Shown one piece after another: positions 10,441 through 21,547 of a stretch of 64,000 bases of DNA. Both the position numbers and the translations under genes were made by a program. The DNA lies in NCBI GenBank assembly GCA_900660155.1, contig CABFPE010000728.1:111320-175319 (forward strand), read 5' to 3'. Source of the stretch: Hofstenia miamia. Taxonomy: Eukaryota > Xenacoelomorpha > Acoela > Hofsteniidae. The notes beneath the pieces are model-generated. The model saw only the letters and a program-made list of their open reading frames with translations. It had not been told where the DNA came from and made no database searches. Every line of letters begins with the position of its first letter. The stretch's first letter is position 1.

Positions 10441-12071
10441 ATGCAATTTATAAAACGCATCCTGCGTCAAATAAACAGTAGCAGACTATCACATTTGCTT
10501 TGATTACACCAGCAATTTATTTCACATAAAATCTAATTACAAATAATTGGTTCTTCGATTAATTTTCAATTGGATTTTTTCATTCATTGTATAGGTTCAA
10601 TTTGATGAAGCTTAGATCGAATAGTTCGAACTAAAATTTATTTTAGTTTTTTATATTCACTTGTTAGTTTGTTTAACTTTGAACATATTTCTAATAAAAT
10701 CAATAAATATTGTAGTGTGATTTTTTATTATGCAAATATTGCGTATATATTTTATCATTATTGATGTTAATATCCAGTTTAATTTAAGTTATAGTTTTCT
10801 TCAAAAGTTTTTTTTTTAAATTGTGATATGCAGCATTATAATTAGGAGTTGTTTTACTCCAACCAATGAAATTGCATTGCATTTCATCATGTTGATTAAT
10901 TTTTTGCAAAAATTTAAGTTTTGCGTGAGGGATTGGGGTTAGGGTTAGAGATTAAGGATTACATTGTCCAACACAGTTGTCTCTAAGCTGATTTAAACTA
11001 ATTTGAGGGCGCTGATTCTGAAAATCATACTAATTTTCTCTCATGATATCAGGTTTTTGAGATATTTGGTTTTTTATTCATTTTTACCTCAAAATTAGAA
11101 ATATTTATATATATATACACTATAGCGTTACAATTGTAATTGTAGGTGTTTATTGTGATGTATGTTAAACCTTCAAATAAACTCAATACTCAAATTTGCT
11201 GTAGTAAATAAAAGCTTAATTAACTCAAAGGGTTGAGTAATTAAAAATATATTGACATTGTAATATAGAATTAAAGGAGCTGCAGAGAGCTAAAGAATAG
11301 GAGCATTATTGACAATTACTGGCTGTCTAAATATATACAAGTCACTATGGTAGAAAGACAATATAACAGAAAGCTATAATGTATGGAATATAGTCATCCA
11401 AATATAGTATTTCTAGACAGATACCAAACTAATATTATACAGAATGTCATCCAAATATTGAAATGCACTATTTTGTATCGGATCTTTAATATTGAATATA
11501 AGTCATTATATTAAAACCCAAATTAGTGCATAAGAGGCAATGATGCACTACTTTTTGGCGGACTAGCAATTTAGGATGATTTTAATGTGCTGAATCTAAG
11601 AATAAAAATGACGTTGGTTTCCTTTAGTCTATTTCAGATATGAAGATTTCACATTAAAGCCTATCGTTAGCAATATTTTCTAACACATGCACTGTGTTCA
11701 CACAGAAACGCACGATTGTAAACGATTGTAAATTTGATTTTAAATATTCTCGGCTTTCATATTCCCAAATTAGATATAACTTTGTACCAAAGATGTTATT
11801 AAGCAATTTTTTCAAATTATATCTGTAGTTTTTACTGCTGATTCTAATATTATCTTGTAAATTAACTTAATCTATGGAATGGACTTGGCGACAACAAATG
11901 AATGTATAAAGAAACAAAACAGGAACAAAGGAAAGTTATGACATCAACAAAATTTACAGAAATTGATGTGATGACATTATGAGAAGTTTCAATCCGAGCG
12001 CGGGCTTGTATTGATGTCGCCTAGTACAGCGGATACATAGAAGCATGCTACAGATAAGCGAGAAGTTATTT
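10441..12071. other. AT-rich intergenic DNA
   Basis: No gene is recognised. A short GGGTTAGGGTTAG word lies near 10934 and a TA-rich tract near 11110. Both are too short to interpret. Confidence 0.5.
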
Positions 12072-12430
12072 TTACAACGTAACCAAGTAATTGTGGTCGG
12101 GAGATCGGCATTCTTTCTCACAGAAATAAGAAAAGAGCTGCTTAATTGCTCTGTGAGTTAAAGGTGATGCTCCATCGACAGCGCTGAACACCATGGGCGT
12201 AACTTCCAAAACTCTATGCCGAATCTTTTCATTCTCATGTGTGGCATAGTTATCTTTGATGCTTTTGTTAGCATTAGTAACAGCACATCGAAAAATGTGC
12301 ACCTACCATATGCCCAGAAGCCAACAGATGAGATATCCAGGCGGGCTCTATCAGAGTTAATTGTTCCACTCAGCAAGTTTTTACCAGAAAGAGGGGTCAG
12401 ATGCGGTTCTTTACTTACGCTATATCGCAA
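12072..12430 (-). pseudogene. Fragment of a recurrent mobile-type ORF (ARLDIS..GFW domain)
   Basis: The minus strand encodes PLSGKNLLSG, then ARLDISSVGFWAYGRCTFFDV, and in another frame NANKS...HENEKIRHRVLEV and PMVFSAVDGAS. This string of motifs (ARLD..GFW..G..FFDVRV.N, then EKKR.Y..RVLEVE.G.F.PLVFS) is one I remember from large multi-copy ORFs of probable retroelement origin in cnidarians and arthropods. I cannot name the superfamily. The copy is short, broken and without visible ends. Confidence 0.5.
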
Positions 12431-12866
12431 GCGTTAACCATTGCCTTAAATAATGTGGGCAATTCACATGTACAAGACCCCATTAAAAAAATTTTTCTGT
12501 AACTATATGTTTCTATATATACATCCGCTGAAAAAGTTTTATAGTTGCAAACTCATCAAAGAAGCATGACAAAAATGTGAAATGTGAAAATTTTTAACAC
12601 AAAAAAGGACGATGTACATTTTCATTAAAATTTAATCAAATGTTCTATGTATTTATACACAAAAACTTCTTAAATATATTATGTACTCAACAAAGTGCAT
12701 ATATTGAGTTATAATAATACGAGTAAAACACATTGAATAATCGAAATTAATATATTTATATTTTTACCACAATGTATTTGGAAATTTCACCAAACTAAAA
12801 ATGAAAAGGTTTGCATAAATATACTTTTGTATCTTCGAATTTGTTTAATAGATAATAATTTTTAAT
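12431..12866. other. AT-rich intergenic DNA
   Basis: Nothing is recognised in this stretch. Confidence 0.5.
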
Positions 12867-13035
12867 ACCGCGTGCTACGAATTTGATTGATTATGCAAAT
12901 TTAACAAATTTAACTATGTATATCTATTATTTTTTAAACTTTTAAATGTATGTTATTGTACTTCTCATCGTTTTTTAACCTATTTTAGTGTTTTGTCCGC
13001 ATGTTCCGCATGCACCCTATTCTATACCTTCGCCA
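12867..13035. repeat. Dispersed repeat, copy 1
   Basis: It begins ACCGCGTGCTACGAATTT and later contains TTCTCATCGTTTTTT, a GCATG(T/C)TCCGC word and TATTCT..ACCTTC. The same series occurs in the same order at 13923-14021. This copy is about 70 bp longer in the middle. A nearby word at about 13113-13136 (GGGCGAAGGCGCAGAATA) is the inverted counterpart of the repeat's end, which suggests an inverted-repeat element. The family is unknown. Confidence 0.55.
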
Positions 13036-13922
13036 TTATTTATTAAGAAAATTGGAAGACATTAAAGCATATTTGTGTAAATCTATGCAATTTTTAGTTT
13101 CCAAATAAAGAGTAGTCGGGCGAAGGCGCAGAATATTTGAATTTATTTGAATTTGAACATTTCTAATTATAAAAGTATATTAATGGAAGGATGTAAATTT
13201 ACAACTTAAAATTAAAGAAATATATTTTCGGTCAACACACCTTTAAAGCGGAAGAAGCTGTTTTTTTAGCATTTTTCAATCAATAATAATCAAAATGTTT
13301 TTAAACATTGAAAAAAACATTTGCAATTAGTCTTAAAAATTAAAATTTCATTTTTTATTTATCTAAGCAATTGCAAGCAAAATAAAATACAGCTTACAAC
13401 AAATATCAAAATCTCTCAGGTATGAATTTTATTTAATTTTTAGGAACTCTTAAGAATATATTGATAGATGTTCGATTGATGTTATCCTCATAAGTAGCTA
13501 TCGATTAAGAACTATCATTTTCCGTTATGTTAATTTTATGAATTGTATAATGCATCATTGCTGGAGTAATTTTTTGGATCTAGTTATAGTGTAATAATTA
13601 TGATTTATTTCTTTGAAACAATTAAATCATATGAGATATTCGTTTCTTTATGTCTTTACATTCTTTAAAATTCATTGAATTGTAAATGTACCTAAACACA
13701 TTTAGTAAATTATCTTTTAAAAGTTATTTTTGCAGCTTATAAATCGATAGCAGTGCAATTTATTAAATGTTTAAAGTTCTATTTTCTGAAAACTTATTTT
13801 ACTAGTTTTGAGTTTTAAATTTATTTCCGTTAATGTACTTTTATGAGTAGATATTTTGAAGTCAAATATCTTTATTTTCTTTATCAACTAATACTTTTAT
13901 GCGTTATCCTTCCTAAATATTG
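13036..13922. other. AT-rich DNA between the two dispersed repeat copies
   Basis: Apart from the inverted counterpart of the repeat end near 13113-13136, nothing is recognised. Confidence 0.45.
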
Positions 13923-14021
13923 ACCGCGTGCTACGAATTTTGTATTTCTCATCGTTTTTTTACCCCTAATAGTGTTTATTTCTTACGCATGCTCCGCGGG
14001 GTACTATTCTGCACCTTCATC
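13923..14021. repeat. Dispersed repeat, copy 2
   Basis: It shares ACCGCGTGCTACGAATTT, TTCTCATCGTTTTTT and GCATGCTCCGC with copy 1 at 12867, in direct orientation. It lies just beyond the 3' end of the LINE fragment. Confidence 0.55.
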
Positions 14022-14078
14022 GAAAGATTTAAATTTCGGTTTTTTAAGTTTATTGTTTTACTTGACTAACAAGTAATA

Positions 14079-14757
14079 TAATAATAATAATAATCAATGA
14101 CTTTATTTAGCCGCTGAAGGCATACACAACAAGAAAATAAAAACAAGTCAAGTTTTACGACAGCGAGGACAGTCACAGGAGATGAAATAGGAGCAAATGG
14201 AAGAGTAGGTGAAGTCGGAGAAGGGCTCAGCAAAGAGGAAAGCCATCAAAGATTTCTTGAAGCTCGGTGGTGGGGAAAAGAAATCAATCGCTGTTGGAGG
14301 GTTGCGAGTCAAGATGTAATTAGCAGCAGTACAAGCACGATTGAAAAACGAGTGAAGGGTGCGATGTTTCTTTGTACGACGAATGGAGAAGGTGACAACA
14401 TCATCAGAGCGAGTGCAGCAGGAATTGGAGAACTTAATGAAATCAAAAGGATCAAGATCCAATTTGCGAGTCAGTAGTCGATTGAACAGAAGGAGATCAC
14501 AGGCATGGAAGTAGAGTGACAGCGGGAGAGTGGAGAATTTCAGCAGAGCGTCTTTATAGTCCAAAGAGGAAATCCATTTGAAAGCGCGTTTCTGGAAACG
14601 TTCCATGGAGTGGAACAAAGCACGAGAAGGCCACCAACAAGGAGACGCGTAGAGAAGAATGGCGCGAGGAATGGACTTGAACAAAGAGAGTTTCACAGCG
14701 GACGAGGTATTAAAAGGAACATTACGGAAAAGGGCAAATAGCGAGGAATTAGCACGT
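14079..14757 (-). mobile_element. 5'-truncated LINE (non-LTR retrotransposon) 3' end
   Basis: On the minus strand an open frame of about 200 codons runs from about 14757 to 14148. It contains the typical post-polymerase segment of CR1/Jockey-type elements (ILLYASPCWWPSRALFHSME, then FQKRAFKWI) and ends with a Cys-rich CDCPRC motif followed by RKT and a stop. A short 3' UTR follows and ends with AATAAAGTCATTGATTATTATTATT, i.e. an ATT-repeat tail as in many CR1/I-group LINEs. The reverse transcriptase core is absent because of 5' truncation. The remaining frame is open, so the insertion may be fairly recent. Confidence 0.8.
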
Positions 14758-16275
14758 CACTATTGACATAAAAACTTTACAATGTTGAAAAAATTTACTT
14801 TATTTTTTTATTCCGAATTTGCGAATTTTACAAACTTTGAAGTTTTAGTGTACATTTATTTAAGCATTAATTAAAAAAAAGTTTTCTTGCAAAAAATTTC
14901 TATCCTTAGCCAGAATTTTGTTCAAGATAGTAAAACACAGTTGTTTATGAACACTGATCGAGTAAAAGTATGAATGGCTTCATTGTCTAATTGAATAATA
15001 CTAGTTATGCCACATTATGGGATGCGTTTCTTCAGATAAGCGCCTATATTATAGTGGTCCTGCTTTAAACTGCCATTCTTAGAGCAAATTAACATTACCC
15101 AGGCATCTTTTATACTGTAACACGTCCCTTCCATTTTCATTATAAGGACCTGTAATCTCGTTTGAGAAGAGTTTCTAGGTTAGGTACAAGGACTATTTCT
15201 ATAAATTTTCTGACAGTAACACCATACTCGTCGTTGATATTGTCAGCTCTTTCTTTTATATTGGGTAAATTGATGGTATAATTAAAGCAAGTTTTGAACA
15301 AACTTGCCCATCTTGTGAGGGTGACAAGTTAGAAGGTGCATGCTAGGATAAAATGCAGAGGCGTTTTTAAACTAGCTGACATGCAAGAGGTAGCATTAGA
15401 AAGACATAAAAAATCATTTCATGTAACATTATGATTCCCTGCCACATCGTGAGAGGTTAGCATTTAATTACCGCATGCCTTTTTTCAGGCCCCTTAATCT
15501 TCGTCACCAACACTACAACATTTTTACCTGCATACATCCCTTTCATCGACCATTAGAAAAGTTGATACTCCAAATAGTTTTGCTTAATTTCTTCAAAAAT
15601 GACGGCCATTCTTTTAGACAACTGGTTGACTCTAGTGGTAGTTGGATTCATTTTTTGAAAATGTTTTTTACGCAGGAATTAGCTTTCAATGCAGTTTTCT
15701 TTTGCAGTATTTATATGCGCCCCAACAAAATCTCCTTTCATGTTTTACCATACAGTAGCATTTTATACGGAACAATTTGCACTTTTCGGAAATTCTCCAG
15801 GTAACTTGGATAAAATCGAATTGATCTTCGCTGATGATGTAGACACTATTTTGGGCCTACTAGGAAACTAAAAAAAGTAAGTAATTAAACATTGTGACAG
15901 TTGAACCCTGAAAAAGGCGCAATATTTTTAAATAGCGAGAAGCTGTAATGTTTGTAAATGCCTGTTTTCCCATGTCAATCTAATTCAGACAGCTAGTTAG
16001 GGGCTGGCATAACCTCTTTGAATTTTTTTCCGTAAAATTGCTAAATGTGACTGCACGATATTTTACTGTTTTTGCCTAGTTCAGCAAAAATCTGTCCTAC
16101 TTTTATAAAATTGACCTTATTGACCAAACACCTTAAAAAATGACTTTATTGATTTTGTAACTTTTCCATGGATGATTCATATTCCCAAAAAAGACACTTT
16201 TTGAATATCTGACGATAAATAAAAATATACGGAAGTTTATATACTGGCGCTAAATATATTTTAAATAAGTTATAT
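14758..16275. other. Intergenic DNA with one unassigned open segment
   Basis: A strong acceptor (TTTTCTTTTGCAG) at about 15704 is followed on the plus strand by an open frame to 15871 (FICAPTKSPFMFYH..., ending DDVDTILGLLGN). An internal CCAG|GTAACT could serve as a donor at about 15799. It could be an exon, but I do not recognise it and see no partner exon. The rest shows nothing. Confidence 0.2.
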
Positions 16276-16946
16276 TGTAGAATCGTGGGCTCTAATTATA
16301 CTAGAAACTAATTGACTCTGCAGAAGGTTAAACATAGAAAACAACAGCCCCGATTCTGGAGAAACAGATAAAGAGAGAATAAACTAATATAAACATTGGT
16401 AATTCATCCAAGTATTTGATACTTTCAATAGTTCGCTCCAAGATGACCAACTACAATGGCTTCCAGCCGAAGCGGAATCTTTAGAAACAGTTTAGTGCTC
16501 GACTAGTGCATGGTGCTACCCTATTTGTCTCACTTATTAATTTCTATCTCATAGCAAAGTAAACATCTCATTTTCATTGTTAGTTCTCAGCTCACTAAAT
16601 AATAGTCTGTAATTGCCAGACATTCGTGCTAGCCAATGGCATGGTATCATCACAGTGTAATCAAATATAAGTGCATGTACGTGTTGAATCAAACGGGAGG
16701 TTTATTATTTCCTTAGTCGTACCCGTATCCGTAACCTAATGAGTCCACAATTTGGGCTGGGAAGATCTAATGATCGCCAGGAGCTACGTATCGCCCTGTG
16801 CCTTCAGAAAGCACTCCCAAATTGTCGCCGAGCTTAAGCAATTATTTTCATAATAAAAATAAATACTAAGTAACGTAACGGAGAGAAAAGTGAACAGTAA
16901 TTGAAGCTAGATAAAATCTATTAACATTTCTCAACAGTGTTCCTCA

Positions 16947-16953
16947 TTTTATA
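16947..16953 (-). promoter_or_regulatory. Predicted LTR TATA box (TATAAAA)
   Basis: The word lies about 265 bp from the 5' edge of the LTR on the element's strand and is preserved in the other A LTR copies. Family B LTRs carry TATAAAA at a similar place. It is inferred from sequence only. Confidence 0.55.
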
Positions 16954-17144
16954 CATGGTTAAAACAATAAATAACTACCTGTCTTAGTTTACAATCAAAA
17001 GTTAATCATTAGCTATTCATGTTATATTTTTCCCTCGCAAATCAAATTCAATTTGAGCAACACATTTAGCACCATCGAGGGGACACAAGTACTTTCGTAA
17101 ACCTAAGCTCAAAATAACGAAATAAAATAACTCCAATGTCATGA

Positions 17145-17152
17145 TGACGTCA
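17145..17152. promoter_or_regulatory. CRE-like palindrome TGACGTCA in U3
   Basis: This perfect 8-bp ATF/CREB-type site lies about 63 bp inside the 5' edge of the LTR and upstream of the TATA box. It recurs at 17986-17993 and 45509-45516 in other copies. It contains a CpG that has survived in all of them. Binding is inferred from the known consensus. Confidence 0.5.
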
Positions 17153-17215
17153 GTACAAAAGAAAAATAAAAATCAACTAAATAATAATCACGAATTTTCC
17201 CCGAGTGACTCTACA

Positions 17216-17635
17216 TGCCCCCCCTTGCTCAAATTAATTTGGTGGTAACAGGTGGAGAGTGGGACCCGACACTATGTGTTGAGTGGCCATCACCATTTCC
17301 ATCGCAAGTTCACCTTCCCATTGTTCCAATTCAGCATACTGTGGCTCACGTGATAATTGCATTAAAACCTCCCTTTGGGTAACTACTTCATCTTTCAGCT
17401 TAAAATATTGGATTGTCGGCAACCTGTTGCTGATGGGACAATTTTTCGTAAGTTGTTTAAGTGACGAGTGAAGGTATCGTGAAACCTTTCGTAGAGGTGA
17501 AATCCTTTCATAGTGATCATCAATGTCATTAATGCGTCGGTGTCAGAGGTGTGCGCGTCTTCTGATTGAATCTGGCTGTCAGGGTAAAAATGTTCAAATA
17601 CTTCTCGCAAAGACCCCATACGGGTCGCATGATCC
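17216..17635 (-). mobile_element. Family A internal fragment: end of third ORF
   Basis: After the polypurine tract (C-run at 17216-17226) the minus strand encodes the last ~130 codons of the third ORF, ending TLHLLPPN and stop. The fragment stops at the single N at 17636. It belongs to the LTR at 16276 and is a broken remnant. Confidence 0.85.
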
Positions 17636-17636
17636 N
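17636..17636. other. Single-N assembly junction
   Basis: Third-ORF sequence on the left jumps to mid-LTR sequence on the right. A single N in the middle of repeated sequence suggests a scaffold or overlap join of uncertain true distance. Confidence 0.85.
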
Positions 17637-18056
17637 GCCCTGTGCCTTCAGAAAGCACTCCCAAATTGTCGCCAAGCTTAAGCAATTATTTTCATAATAA
17701 AAATATACTAAGTAAAGTAACGGAGAGAAAAGTGAACAGTAATTGAAGCTAGATAAAATCTATTAACATTTCTCGACAGTGTTCCTCATTTTATACATGG
17801 TTAAAACAATAAATAACTACCTGTCTTAGTTTACAATCAAAGTTAATCATTAGCTATTCATGTTATATTTTTCCCTCGCAAATCAAATTCAATTTGAGCA
17901 ACACATTTAGCACCATCAAGGGGACACAAGTTCTTTCGTAAACCTAAGCTCGAAATAACGAAATAAAATAACTCTGATGTCATGATGACGTCAGTACAAA
18001 AGAAAAATAAAAATCAACTAAATAATAATCACGAATTTTCCCCGAGTGACTCTACA
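17637..18056 (-). repeat. Copy A1 partial LTR
   Basis: It matches the inner ~420 bp of the LTR at 16276, up to the terminal TCTACA, with only a few differences. The beginning of the LTR is cut by the N at 17636. Confidence 0.9.
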
Positions 18057-18067
18057 CGCCCCCCCTT
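18057..18067 (-). other. Polypurine tract of copy A1
   Basis: A run of seven C followed by TT (AAGGGGGGG on the element's strand) abuts the LTR. This is the usual place for the plus-strand primer. The same tract is seen beside the LTRs ending at 17215 and 45579. Confidence 0.75.
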
Positions 18068-18074
18068 GCTCAAA

Positions 18075-21000
18075 TTAATTTGGTGGTAACAGGTGGAGAG
18101 TGGGACCCGACACTATGCGTTGAGTAGCCATCACCATTTCCATCGCAAGTTCACCTTCCCATTGTTCCAATTCAGCATACTGTGGCTCACGTGATAATTG
18201 CATTAAAACCTCCCTTTGGGTAACTACTTCATCTTTCAGCTTAAAATAATGGATTGTCGGCAACCTGTTGCTGATGGGACAATTTTTCCGTAAGTTGTTT
18301 AAGTGACGAGTGAAGGTATCGTGAAATCTTTCATAGAGGCGAAATCCTTTCATAGTGATCATTAATGTCATTAATGCGTCGGTGTCAGAGGTGTGAGCGT
18401 CTTCTGATCTAATCTGGCTGTCAGGGTAAAAATGTTCAAATACTTCTCGCAAAGACCCCATACGGGTCGCATGATCCATAAATAAGGAGCAGAACTCCTG
18501 TACCTGACTCAGCGTCATCTCATCGGGATCGGAAATGTTGGCGCGAAGCATTGTGATGATTTTGATACGTTTTGTCACATCGTAATATCTGGTGGTCGTT
18601 TCTATGTTATTGATCCACATAAGATCTCCAGCAGCTTGAAAGAGAATTAATACTCGAGGATCGGTAGTTTGTATGACATCGTGGACCTTGTTCAATTGTT
18701 CACTAATGGCAGTTCCTTTATTAAAGACATCACAGATGGTTAGCTTCCCATCTAGAAAAATTCTTTCCTTATTGTCCCCAGCTAATAACTTGCCACGTGC
18801 CGACTTGTATTCATCAGATCTCATCATTCTATTCGCCTCTGCAGCTGTGCTTACGTAGTTCATCTTATCAGGAAAGTTGGCTGAGATTTTTTTCTTGTTC
18901 TACTTCACTCGCCATTTTGGTTGAATCAGTGGAGTCTCCATGCAGGGGGGTGGGATACATAACAAATTTTCTTTACGAATGTGATTCTCTAAATCGGTGA
19001 ATTGACACTTAGTTTGTAAAGTAGCGGTTCCAATGGTCACTGGATAATTTATCTGTGCATGCTTGATTGTGTCCCAGAATCGAGTCCTTAATCCAGATTT
19101 ACGCAACTCCTTGATTTGTTTGTTCGAAATCTTTACTTTAGCAGTGGTGCATTCTACGTCCAAAGCTACTTGTCGCCCTGGAGATTGAAGAATGACCAGC
19201 TCCTCTTTCGAAAACATCTCGGTTAAACACCATTTCATGAGGCCCAGCACGTCCTTTTCAGTGTTTTCCACTAGCACTCTCTTGTTAATTGTCAACCCTG
19301 TATCAAAATCAGCTGGGTCATGTTCTACCATGAGGATCCTTTCATTCTCAGTAATGGACCATTGAGGTGTAGGTTGGGGTGATCCTCCAAATTTCTCTAG
19401 ATTTACCTTCTTGATAAGATCTCAGATATGGGGAGATAATTGTACTGATGACGTAGCCAACAATTCTTCCTCTCTGAAGAACTGCTCTGGGGTCTTCATA
19501 ACCTGTTCAAATATGGTAATAGGAATTATTCTTCCTTCCTTCTTGACTTGTCTGGTGGATTCTGCGAATTGTCCGTATCCACACTCTGGATAAGAGATCC
19601 GGTGTCCATCAAAGAATTTTTCGTTCTTTTCTATCACTTCTCTCATTCTTATGAAATCCAAAAACTTTGTCGTAGAACCAGGTTTCCTTGCAATTAATCT
19701 TTTGGTGCTTAATGGTGCATTCTCTGAAGAAAAGATGGCAAACTTAGTTTCGGCAGTGGCTCCCCACATATATTTTTTCATAGTCTCAGAGAAAATATTT
19801 ATGTCCGACAGACAAATTCCCAATCTATTACTAATCAGAATGATTGACATCTTCCCAGTTGTACTACTCGCCCCCACCAGTCGAGCATAATATTTTTCAT
19901 AGTGATCCATTCCTCGATTAGTTTTACATGGTGATGATGGTGGCACGCATTTGTGTAGTAGCCAATTTTTTACCTTCCATGCTAAAGGGCAGATTGCAAT
20001 TTCATGAACAGCTGTTTTTGACAGAGATTTCCGTTTATTTTGATCGATGGGTAATGTTATGTGGGGGTCTCTAGTTAGATAAATCAACAAAATCCATATG
20101 GCACCTCTAGCGTAAAGATCAGGTACTCTATCTTCTGAAAACAACATTGTTTTGAAATTCTTTCGGTCCTGAATCTTGTAAGAGAATTTTATCTCTCGTA
20201 ACACTCTTTCGACTGATGTATGGTAGTGGGAGCTAGGGCTTTCGATGTTGATGTTGGGCCAGTCTGACTCGGGGTTTTTCGTGGCTTTTATTTCTGTCCA
20301 GATGTCTTGGATGTCTTGTAGAGTTTTAACACTTTGAGCAAATGCAAAGCTGACCCTCATGTCTGTTATGTTGTGTAGTGTGGTTACGTTGAGCAGTTCC
20401 AAAGTTTGTGACTGCAATATGGTGTCGATTATTAGTTTTTTATCCACAGCAAGTTTGTGGGAGGGGATTTTTTCACATAGCAAAAGATCTTTGAGTAGTA
20501 GTTTTGTAATTGATTGTATGTGAGAGTTTGGCATTGAAATCTGACTGTAGTAAGATTTATAGAGAATGAGGAAATTGTCAATTCTATAATGTAAGCTTTC
20601 AATCGCTTCGGGGATGTGGTCTTCATATTCTTCTCAGAGAACTATAACTAGACGTATTCCTTCAACTTTTGCTATCTGGTATGCAATTTCTATCTGCTCC
20701 ATAATATTTTCATCTTGTACTTCATGAACTCTCAAAAAATAGATGATCAACAAGTTTGGGAAATCAATATTGACTGAGTCAAAACTTCGTATGGTACTGC
20801 TGCTATTTAAAAACTTACAGAGGTTATGTATATGGAAATCTTCGTCGAAGGAGACGTGTACTGTGCTTCGCCAATATAAACGGCTGATTTCTTCGAGCAA
20901 TCCTAACAGATAATACAATTTATCGGTGGACGTTTTTCGGCGTCAATTAGAAATGGTATTATATCAATTGAACAACTTAGCTTTTTAGTGTTGTAGGTCC

Positions 21001-21547
21001 ATCGTAATTGATTCTGAGTAGCTTCCGAAATGTTATCACGAATGTAATGTACTGCTCTACGTGGAGCTATGAAGTAGGGGTGTAACGTATCTGCACCAAC
21101 TGTGGACATCTTTTTCTTGTGGTCTTCCATTTTCTGAGATCTGACTGAGGACGTAACGGAAGTATCTGAGGTTGAGGGGGCTATCAAGTCACTCTTAGGG
21201 GATATATTTACAGGTTGAATTACACTAAAAGGGGTACGTAAAGTTTCAAGTTTTAAAGTTTTCGAAGTTGATTGTGCCATGGAGTAGCGAGATGAGGACG
21301 GTGTCAATGCTGTCTGCTCACCTAAGCGTGGAGCTACGTATTGCCCACACAGTATAGGGTTCTCCTCAGCACCTTCTTGTCGTCCTCGTTTATGGGCCTC
21401 ATCACGCCTGGATGAGGAGGAATCGTGACTAACCTCCATCTTTCGTCTGACTCTGCGGTGATGGGACAGAGGAGCTGGCGACTCACGTTTCTTCCCTATT
21501 GGTATCATTCCTAAACATAATGTTAAGGTCCCAAATATTGGGATCAT
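18075..21547 (-). pseudogene. Third ORF of copy A1 (unknown family, env position)
   Basis: It lies between the integrase end and the polypurine tract. It would begin in or near an overlap with the pol C-terminus and end LHLLPPN. The N-terminal ~150 residues are low-complexity, basic and Ser/Pro-rich (RRVRRKMEVSHDSSSSRRDE). Then follow HPYFIAPRRAVHYIRDN, IDIIPFLIDAEKRPP, CPLAWKVKNWLLH, MWGATAETKF, YPECGYGQF, IIPITIFEQVMKTPEQFF, DGKLTICDVF and TDALMTLMITMKGF. I see no signal for a glycoprotein: no run of transmembrane residues, no cysteine pattern and no furin-like site. I do not recognise the family. This copy is broken in a few places. Confidence 0.75.

Larger units (their letters stand above)
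16276..17215 (-). repeat. Family A complete LTR (940 bp)
   Basis: It starts TGTAGAATCG and ends GACTCTACA on the plus strand, so the ends form the inverted repeat TGTAGA...TCTACA. The element reads on the minus strand. In that orientation it contains TGACGTCA (17145-17152), a TATAAAA box (16947-16953) and AATAAA (16701-16706), in the order expected of U3-R-U5. It is followed by a C-run (the polypurine tract on the element's own strand). This LTR is the 3' LTR of a copy that continues only to 17635. Confidence 0.9.

Noticed and set aside
10934-10948. GGGTTAGGGTTAG, telomere-like repeat
   Set aside because: Only about two units, vertebrate-type rather than the arthropod TTAGG type, in AT-rich DNA; likely chance.
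15475-15871. Two overlapping open frames of 109 and 61 codons as a gene
   Set aside because: No recognised domain; only the segment after the acceptor at about 15704 looks exon-like and it has no partner exon. Kept only as a note in the intergenic entry.
21490-21547. Signal-peptide-like start MIPIFGTLTLCLGM of the third ORF, suggesting an envelope
   Set aside because: The same bases encode the conserved pol tail (PNIWDLNIMF; QDWDLNLI in B), and the rest of the ORF has no envelope features. Left open as a candidate start only.
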